DNA from: an uncultured Ruminococcus sp.
GTDB lineage: Bacteria > Bacillota > Clostridia > Oscillospirales > Ruminococcaceae
Direction: 5' to 3'
Length of the DNA: 8,340 nt
Assembly: GCA_900752785.1 (NCBI GenBank)
Contig: CAADWP010000145.1
Span: forward strand, 1-8,340
Numbering within the stretch: the stretch's first letter is position 1; each line of letters begins with the position of its first letter. This document shows, in pieces, positions 1-5,059 of this stretch. The notes beneath the pieces were generated by a model. That model saw nothing but the letters and a program-made list of their open reading frames with translations, was not told the origin of the DNA and did not search any database. A program made the position numbers and the translations under genes.

Positions 1-81
1 GACGTATTGCAAGGACTTTTGACGAAGTTCAGCATGAAAATTTGCAAAAAAGATGTGCGCAGAAAGATACTAAACAGGCTC
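1..81. other. Non-coding flank downstream of the TtcA-like gene
   Basis: I recognise no gene here. On the minus strand this is the sequence right after the TAA stop at 84-82. It contains no GC-rich hairpin followed by T residues, so the operon's terminator must lie beyond the window or has been displaced. An open frame runs on the plus strand from a TTG at 7 across this flank and then antisense through the end of the neighbouring gene; it has no convincing ribosome site and I do not call it a gene. The block beginning AGAGCCTGTTTAG on the minus strand starts directly at the stop codon and resembles an insertion-sequence end, but only one end would be in view. Confidence 0.4.
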
Positions 82-888
82 TTAGTAATTATCGAGAAAG
101 TGGTGATATTCATCGCCGTCGTGGTAAGAAATGAGCGTCCGCAGGTTTACGTTTTCCGCACTTCGGAAAATATTCATATCTACCGCAGGATTTACTTTCC
201 GAAGCTGTGCCAGAAGAGCCTTGATCTCGTTTCGTTTGGACTGCGCAGAGCTTTTTTCAGTTACGGAACAGGCGCAGCCTATAAACTCAAGACTGTTTAG
301 TTCCGCCCAGCGGAGAATGTCTTTTTCACGGACAAGATAAAGAGGACGGATAACCTGCATATCTGCGTAATTTTCACTGTGAAGCTTTGGCATCATGGTC
401 TGCATCTGAGAGCCGTAGAGCATTCCCATAAGAATGGTTTCGATAACGTCGTCAAAATGATGCCCAAGAGCGATCTTATTGCAGCCAAGTTCCGCTGCCG
501 TTTTGTAGAGCCAGCCGCGGCGCAGTCTTGAACATAGAAAACAGGGACGCTTGCCTGACTTTTCAGCAGATTCAAAAACCTTAGTGCTGAGCATTTTTAA
601 AGGAATCTCCAACAGCTCGGCATTGCTCAGTATTTTATTTCTGTTTGCCTCGCTGTAGCCGGGATCCATTGCAAGAAATTCCGTTTCAAATCTAAGCTTT
701 CCGTATCGTTTCAGCCTTATCATACACTGAGCCAGCAGCATTGAATCCTTGCCGCCGGAGATGCATACGGCTATCCTGTCTCCCTCTTCAATGAGCTTGT
801 ATTGTTGTATTGCTTTCAGAAATTTTCCCCAGATCTCCTTGTTGAACTCATTGGCTATGGTTTCCTCGATCCTGTTGGGAATATTCAT
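82..888 (-). CDS. TtcA-like PP-loop ATPase (putative tRNA 2-thiocytidine synthetase family)
   Basis: A 268-residue cytoplasmic protein of the TtcA/TilS N-type ATP pyrophosphatase superfamily. The PP-loop SGGKDS is at residues 44-49, and a second nucleotide-site motif, GHHFDD, is at 142-147. A Cys-x-x-Cys pair (C116, C119) followed by C205 and C207 matches the layout by which TtcA holds a 4Fe-4S cluster with three cysteines, one of them distal. In enterobacteria TtcA thiolates C32 of some tRNAs using ATP and a cysteine desulfurase; whether this homologue does the same is inference, since related Bacillota proteins are poorly characterised. The ATG at 888 overlaps the stop of the upstream folB-folK-folA gene (ATGA), and GGAG at 898-895 sits six bases before it, so it is translationally coupled to the folate genes. 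Length fits the family (about 270-310) and the C-terminus looks complete. Family assignment is firm; substrate is not. Confidence 0.85.
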   Translation of the reverse strand: MNIPNRIEETIANEFNKEIWGKFLKAIQQYKLIEEGDRIAVCISGGKDSMLLAQCMIRLKRYGKLRFETEFLAMDPGYSEANRNKILSNAELLEIPLKMLSTKVFESAEKSGKRPCFLCSRLRRGWLYKTAAELGCNKIALGHHFDDVIETILMGMLYGSQMQTMMPKLHSENYADMQVIRPLYLVREKDILRWAELNSLEFIGCACSVTEKSSAQSKRNEIKALLAQLRKVNPAVDMNIFRSAENVNLRTLISYHDGDEYHHFLDNY

Positions 889-2204
889 AGACTGCTCCGT
901 TCGTAAAGGCGGAAGCTGAGACGTTCTTTGTCTGAACGCACGTTTTTGACGAGGGAAAAATCTTCTCTGTTAAATGGGGGGAAATATGCGTCGCCCTCAT
1001 ATTCGTCATCAAGCTCGGTGAGGTAAAGCCGCTGTGCATATTTTAACCCTTCGCTGTAAATACCTTCGCCGCCGCACAGAAAAATCTCGGCTGTTCCGCT
1101 GATGCTTTGAGCAATTTTAATAGCTTCTTCAAGACTTGAAGCTGTGCGGATATCTCCTTTGCAGATTGCTGTTTTAGTGACTACGATAGTTTTTCTGTCA
1201 GGCAAAGCGCCCCCGATGCTCTCAAAGGTTTTACGTCCCATAATAAGAATGCTTCCCGTGGTTAGCCATTTAAAATGAAGCATATCTTCGGGAATGCTCC
1301 ATGGCAGGCTGCCGTTTGAGCCGATAACGCCGTTTTTTGCGACAGCGGCTATAATGCTTACGCTTTTTTCCGGCGCGTGGTTTTCTTCTTTTTTTCTTAA
1401 ATTTTCAAGAAGCTCGGCAGCCGTTGTTTTCAGTATAGGATGACGATATAGGGGAGCAAGCTGAGTTATAGGTTCGAGAACAAAACGGCGGTTCTGCATA
1501 TCTGGATGAGGAACGATAAGGCGGTTGTCAGAAATGACTTCATCGTCATAGAAAATGAGATCAAGGTCGAGAGTGCGGGGACCCCAATGTATTTCGCGCG
1601 TTCTGCCTGCGCTGTTTTCGACGGACTGCATAAAGTCAAGCAGGCTGTGAGGGGAGCAGAGCGTTTCACATATAAGCGCTCCGTTCAGAAAATCAGGCTG
1701 ATCGGTGTAACCGTATGGCTTTGTAACTATAAGGTCGGAGACTCTTACATTGCGGAAGAATCCGCTGGTGGTGAAGCTTGTGACTGCGTTTTCGATAAAC
1801 TGTCTGCTTTCGCCTTTGTTCGAGCCGAGGGCAACGACCGCGGTATGCCAGCTTCGCTTTATTTTGACAGATACCGATTCAAATTCCGCTTTTATGGGCG
1901 CTTCGGGTTTTTTTATTTCTATTTCAGCGCTGCATAAGAGAGGAAAGCTGCGCAAAAGCTCACAGGCTACAGACTGCGCCGCTGTTTCGATAAGATTGTA
2001 GGATACTTCGGTCATGACCCTTTTGATCGTCATACAGGCTTTCCCGTAATCCTCTGAAAGACTGAGATCATCAAGAGTTCCCGCCTTTTCCATGTCTATT
2101 TCAAGAACGGCGTTTACATAAAAATTCTGTCCATTGCGTTTTTCCTCGTCAAAAACGCCGTGATGAGCGAAGATTTTTAAATTGTTAATACAGATCTTAT
2201 CCAT
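885..2204 (-). CDS. folB-folK-folA: Trifunctional folate enzyme: dihydroneopterin aldolase - HPPK - dihydrofolate reductase
   Basis: One 439-residue reading frame carries three complete folate enzymes. Residues 1-117 are FolB (dihydroneopterin to 6-hydroxymethyl-dihydropterin plus glycolaldehyde): HHGVFDEEK at 14-22 with the conserved Glu, and the KP pair at 99-100. Residues 119-270 are FolK (pyrophosphorylation of that pterin): ALGSNKGE at 125-132, GPRTLDLDLIFYDD at 208-221 with the magnesium-binding Asp213 and Asp215, and VPHPDMQNRRFVLEP at 231-245. A short charged linker (about 271-280) leads to residues 281-439, a full-length dihydrofolate reductase: IAAVAKNGVIG at 285-295, LPWSIPEDM at 300-308 with Asp307 matching E. 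coli Asp27, MGRKTFESIG at 322-331, and CGGEGIY at 377-383 in the NADPH site. FolB-FolK fusions are familiar in clostridia; the added DHFR is unusual in my experience. The start ATG lies three bases after the folP stop, with AAAGGG at 2216-2211. No frameshift or decay is visible. Confidence 0.95.
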   Translation of the reverse strand: MDKICINNLKIFAHHGVFDEEKRNGQNFYVNAVLEIDMEKAGTLDDLSLSEDYGKACMTIKRVMTEVSYNLIETAAQSVACELLRSFPLLCSAEIEIKKPEAPIKAEFESVSVKIKRSWHTAVVALGSNKGESRQFIENAVTSFTTSGFFRNVRVSDLIVTKPYGYTDQPDFLNGALICETLCSPHSLLDFMQSVENSAGRTREIHWGPRTLDLDLIFYDDEVISDNRLIVPHPDMQNRRFVLEPITQLAPLYRHPILKTTAAELLENLRKKEENHAPEKSVSIIAAVAKNGVIGSNGSLPWSIPEDMLHFKWLTTGSILIMGRKTFESIGGALPDRKTIVVTKTAICKGDIRTASSLEEAIKIAQSISGTAEIFLCGGEGIYSEGLKYAQRLYLTELDDEYEGDAYFPPFNREDFSLVKNVRSDKERLSFRLYERSSL

Positions 2205-2207
2205 TTT

Positions 2208-3020
2208 TCACCCTTTCATCAATGCAATCGTCATCTTTACGGCTCTTGCGTTTTCCTTTATGTCGTGAACTCTTATAATGGAAGCTCCTTTCATTACGCC
2301 AATAACGTTTGCTGCTATAGTTCCCTCGAGCCGTTCTCCGCATGGCAGGTCAAGAGTGTTGCCAATGACGGATTTACGGGAAATACCGAGCAAAAACGGC
2401 ATATCAAGACGACTGTGCAGATCGTCGAGACGGTTTATCGCTTTTAGATTTTGTTCATAGCTTTTTGCAAATCCGATACCCGGGTCGAGGATTATATTAT
2501 CACGGGAAATACCGCAGTTTTCTGCAATTTTAAGGCTTTCGTAAAGATCGCTTACCATGTCGTCGATAAAGCTTTCATAAACCGCTTCTCTTCGGTTATG
2601 CATAAGACAGCAGGGGATGGAATTTTCGGCAATGATCCGAGCCATTTCTCCGTTATCGTATTTCAGACCCCAGATGTCGTTTATCATATCAGCGCCTGAG
2701 GCAATACCTGCGCGGGCAACATCCGATTTGTATGTGTCAAGAGAAATGGGGACGTCAAAGCGATTCTTTACAGCCTCTATGACAGGGATAACCCGAGCTT
2801 TTTCTTCTTCATCTGAAATTTGAGTATAGCCGGGGCGTGTTGATTCGCCGCCGATATCAAGAATGTCCATTCCCTCGCTAAGCATTTCCTCAACGCGGAA
2901 GAGAGCCTTATCAATGTCGTTAAATCTTCCTCCGTCGGAAAAGGAATCAGGAGTAAGGTTAAGGATCCCCATAATATAGCAGTTATTTTTAAGATCAAAA
3001 TTTTTTCCACCGATAATCAT
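2208..3020 (-). CDS. folP: Dihydropteroate synthase
   Basis: A 270-residue cytoplasmic TIM-barrel enzyme that joins the pterin diphosphate made by FolK to p-aminobenzoate, giving dihydropteroate; it is the target of sulfonamides. All family blocks are present: GILNLTPDSFSDGG at 18-31, DIGGESTRPG at 55-64, SLDTYK at 93-98, GADMINDIWG at 109-118, LMHNR at 139-143, LDPGIGFAK at 178-186, GISRKSVIG at 212-220 with the substrate-binding Arg-Lys pair, and RVH at 250-252. Phe and Pro residues whose changes give sulfonamide resistance in other species (in DSFSDGG and TRPG) look like the sensitive form; that is inference. The frame is open 25 codons further upstream, but that stretch only overlaps the end of the preceding gene, so I chose ATG at 3020. 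A GAGGT site (3029-3025) covers the stop codon of the preceding gene and leaves a two-base gap, implying translational coupling. Confidence 0.97.
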   Translation of the reverse strand: MIIGGKNFDLKNNCYIMGILNLTPDSFSDGGRFNDIDKALFRVEEMLSEGMDILDIGGESTRPGYTQISDEEEKARVIPVIEAVKNRFDVPISLDTYKSDVARAGIASGADMINDIWGLKYDNGEMARIIAENSIPCCLMHNRREAVYESFIDDMVSDLYESLKIAENCGISRDNIILDPGIGFAKSYEQNLKAINRLDDLHSRLDMPFLLGISRKSVIGNTLDLPCGERLEGTIAANVIGVMKGASIIRVHDIKENARAVKMTIALMKG

Positions 3021-3022
3021 AA

Positions 3023-4798
3023 TTACCTCGTTATTTTCATATTTTTTTTGCTGTCGTCCCAGCAGCATTGATCTTGCGCAGGACAGGCAAAGCAAAGTCG
3101 CGACTGCTTGTCGGCGCGATAAAACGCAGCTTCAAGCTGAGTTTTTTTCCCTTTGGAATCTCTGTGGCAGGCTATCAGACGAATTATTTCACGGCTAAGC
3201 TCGGGGGGGCAGTCGAGCTGCGTAAGTATTCTTGCCGCAATTTCGATACCTGCAAAATCGTGAGGAGTTCCGCTGACATATTCCTCAGCTCTGCCTAAAT
3301 CATGAAGCAGTGCGGCGGCATATATAATGTCACGGTCGGCTTGAATGCCCTCCTCTGCACAGATAAGCATAGTCAGTCTTGCCACGTCCATACAGTGAGA
3401 AATGTCATGACAGCAGAATATCCTGTCATGTTCAAGGCGGCGAATCTCTGCCATTTTTGTTATAAACAGCAAATTTTTGACTATCCTGTTTGACAGGGAA
3501 AGTTCATTTTTGGGGGAGAGATCGAGGTTATCGAGAGCTTTTTTTATCTCTCCGAGAGAGTAAAGCGAGCCTGCCGCACATACGACTCCGTCTCTGCCGG
3601 CGCTTTCAACAGCAAACCTTACTGCCTTTTCAATAGTTTCTGCAAATACCGAGGGAGCATATTTCCCGCAGAGCATACGCAGCTTTTCGCCGTCAAGTGC
3701 ACGTGAGTTCGGCGGCGTAAAGGTTACTATCATGTTGGCCTTGGGAGCAAGAATATCCGTTATTTCCATATATTGCTTGTCTGCAAGTACGCCGAACAGC
3801 AGAATGATTTTTTTACCGCTGAGATATTCATCCATAGCTTTTGTAAGAGCCTTTGCCGCAGGAACATTATGAGCGCCGTCCAGAATTACCTGCGGAGAGT
3901 GCTTGACGCATTCAAATCTTCCGTGCCAGACTGCTTTTTCAAGTCCGTTTTGAATGGATTCGTCCGAAATAATAAAGCCCCTGCTTCTGAGGGCGGTAAG
4001 CGTTTCAATTGCAGCGGAGGCGTTTTCACACTGGTGTTCTCCGCAGAGAGCTATATGATATTTTTTATCTTTATACTCAAAGGTTTGACCGTCAAGTCCC
4101 AAAGAATTTATATTTTTTGCATTTTCGCAGTGTATCGTTATATTTCCAAGCCGTTGGGATCTGAGCGAGATAGCATCCTCCGCTTCGGGAAATTCCTGTA
4201 CTGCACAGACAGCGATACTGCCGCTTCTGAGTATCCCGGCTTTGTTTTGGGCGATCTCAGCGGGTGTTGAGCCGAGAAACTCCATATGGTCAAGTCCGAT
4301 AGAGGTGAATACGCAGACAGCGTTGCTGTCGATAATATTTGTAGCGTCACCAAGACCTCCCATGCCGCATTCCACAACTGCAATATCACATTCAGACCGT
4401 GTGAAGCACATCATAGCGCAGAGAGTTTCTATCTCAAAGGCTGTCGGCGTTTCTTCACCGCGAGCCTGCATTTGACGGTATACCGCAATTATTTCCTCTA
4501 AAACATCAAGGCGCAGCGTTTCGTCAATTGGAGAATTGTTTATGGCAGCAGTGGGTTCATCGTCAAAAATCTGAGGCGAAAAGAATCGTCCGACGCGAAA
4601 ACCTGCCTCAATTAGGCAGGAATTTACCATGCTGAGCACAGAGCCTTTACCGTTAGTGCCTGCTATATGGACGCAGGGAACGCAATTTTGAGGATTACCG
4701 AGAATTTCACACATATTTTTTAAAGGTTCAAGGTTTAGCACGATTCCTTTTTCTGAGACTTCTTTCATAAATATATCGGCTTGAAGTTTATCTATCAT
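3023..4798 (-). CDS. folC: Folylpolyglutamate/dihydrofolate synthase fused to a C-terminal HD-domain hydrolase
   Basis: A 591-residue protein, about 160 longer than a usual FolC. Residues 1-428 are FolC, which adds glutamate to dihydropteroate and then further glutamates to folates: P-loop AGTNGKGS at 46-53, TAFEIETL at 119-126, ECGMGGLGDATN at 143-154, SIGLDHMEFLG at 166-176, NKAGIL at 185-190, LDGAHN at 306-311, LLFGVLADK at 333-341 and AGSLYSLGEIK at 409-419. Residues 437-591 form an HD-family phosphohydrolase: His468, the His499-Asp500 pair in AALLHDLGR, and Asp563 in YRADKQSR give the H...HD...D metal-ligand set, with extra histidines at 513 and 545. A Cys cluster (C569, C572, C578, C579) follows. 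No Shine-Dalgarno precedes the internal Met449, so a true fusion is likely. I chose ATG at 4798 because GGTGAG lies seven bases before it and the promoter at 4836-4864 excludes the open frame up to 4942. The HD domain's substrate is unknown; a role in pterin dephosphorylation is inferred from context. Confidence 0.93.
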   Translation of the reverse strand: MIDKLQADIFMKEVSEKGIVLNLEPLKNMCEILGNPQNCVPCVHIAGTNGKGSVLSMVNSCLIEAGFRVGRFFSPQIFDDEPTAAINNSPIDETLRLDVLEEIIAVYRQMQARGEETPTAFEIETLCAMMCFTRSECDIAVVECGMGGLGDATNIIDSNAVCVFTSIGLDHMEFLGSTPAEIAQNKAGILRSGSIAVCAVQEFPEAEDAISLRSQRLGNITIHCENAKNINSLGLDGQTFEYKDKKYHIALCGEHQCENASAAIETLTALRSRGFIISDESIQNGLEKAVWHGRFECVKHSPQVILDGAHNVPAAKALTKAMDEYLSGKKIILLFGVLADKQYMEITDILAPKANMIVTFTPPNSRALDGEKLRMLCGKYAPSVFAETIEKAVRFAVESAGRDGVVCAAGSLYSLGEIKKALDNLDLSPKNELSLSNRIVKNLLFITKMAEIRRLEHDRIFCCHDISHCMDVARLTMLICAEEGIQADRDIIYAAALLHDLGRAEEYVSGTPHDFAGIEIAARILTQLDCPPELSREIIRLIACHRDSKGKKTQLEAAFYRADKQSRLCFACPAQDQCCWDDSKKNMKITR

Positions 4799-4805
4799 AT
4801 TATCA

Positions 4806-4811
4806 CTCACC
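4806..4811 (-). promoter_or_regulatory. Ribosome binding site of folC-HD
   Basis: GGTGAG on the minus strand, seven bases before the ATG at 4798. It decides the start: a GTG four codons upstream in the same frame (at 4810) overlaps this site, and Met codons farther up lie upstream of the predicted transcription start. Confidence 0.7.
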
Positions 4812-4835
4812 AAAATGTAATGTGGATATGTTTTA

Positions 4836-4864
4836 ATTATAGCATATAATATCAGAAATAGCAA
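4836..4864 (-). promoter_or_regulatory. Sigma-A-type promoter of the folate operon
   Basis: On the minus strand, TTGCTA (4864-4859) and a perfect TATAAT (4841-4836) are separated by exactly 17 bases, and TG at the extended -10 position (TGC before TATAAT) strengthens it. Transcription would begin near 4829, giving a leader of about 31 bases before the folC ATG. That is too short for a tetrahydrofolate riboswitch, so no leader-based control is apparent. No other convincing promoter is seen between the genes downstream, which fits a single polycistronic transcript for folC-HD, folP, folB-folK-folA and the TtcA-like gene. Confidence 0.8.
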
Positions 4865-4903
4865 CAGACGCGGAGATAATTTTCCGAAACTTATTTTTTC
4901 ATC

Positions 4904-5010
4904 GCGGACACGGATGCAGCGGTGCGGGTGTCCAGTGGACACCTCTGCAAAGCAGAAGCACCGACCGAACCGATAGGTGAGACCATGCTGCTTATAGCAT
5001 TCATAGGCGG
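4904..5010. repeat. Structured intergenic element with palindrome and hairpins (possible dispersed repeat)
   Basis: This gene-free stretch lies between the operon promoter and the pectinase terminator. It holds a perfect palindrome, GGTGTCCA-G-TGGACACC (4927-4943), immediately followed by TCTGC-AAA-GCAGA (4944-4956), and then TGCT-TAT-AGCA (4989-4999). A second GGACAC copy at 4906-4911 could pair with GTGTCC at 4928-4933 in place of the palindrome. The block is more GC-rich than the adjoining promoter and has no convincing gene; open frames on both strands lack ribosome sites. Its character suggests a REP-like or small mobile repeat, but copy number cannot be judged from one window. Confidence 0.4.
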
Positions 5011-5016
5011 TATAAT

Positions 5017-5046
5017 AAAAAAGGACTGCATTCGCAGTCCTTTTTT
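5017..5046 (-). terminator. Rho-independent terminator of the pectinase gene, probably bidirectional
   Basis: A seven-base-pair stem, GGACTGC (5023-5029) with GCAGTCC (5034-5040), closes a four-base ATTC loop and is flanked by six A residues (5017-5022) and six T residues (5041-5046), so it ends in a U-tract read from either strand. It starts 13 bases after the TGA stop (5062-5060) of the pectinase gene and separates that gene from the folate operon. Confidence 0.9.
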
Positions 5047-5059
5047 ATATTTGAAAAGA

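Noticed and set aside
7..300. Plus-strand open frame beginning with TTG
   Set aside because: Most of it is antisense to the TtcA-like gene, it has no ribosome site or recognisable domain, and its composition is that of a shadow frame.
3203..3209. Run of seven G (seven C in the coding strand) inside the HD domain as a phase-variable tract or frameshift
   Set aside because: It encodes Cys-Pro-Pro in frame, and conserved HD-family motifs are read correctly on both sides; a single tract of seven is not evidence of phase variation.
3452..3490. Internal start that would make the HD protein a separate product
   Set aside because: No stop lies between the domains, Met449 has no Shine-Dalgarno, and it would cut off the first helix of the HD domain; a weak AGGA before an in-frame TTG near 3472 is not convincing.
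4799..4829. Tetrahydrofolate riboswitch in the folate operon leader
   Set aside because: The predicted leader is about 31 bases, far shorter than a THF riboswitch, and shows no matching stems.
4799..4942. In-frame N-terminal extension of folC up to an ATG at 4942
   Set aside because: It crosses the promoter and the predicted transcription start, has no ribosome site and reads a palindrome as protein; family similarity begins at the ATG at 4798.
5011..5016. TATAAT on the plus strand as a -10 box
   Set aside because: The hexamer 17 bases upstream is CTGCTT, and any transcript would run at once into the terminator; it is a by-product of the A-tract.
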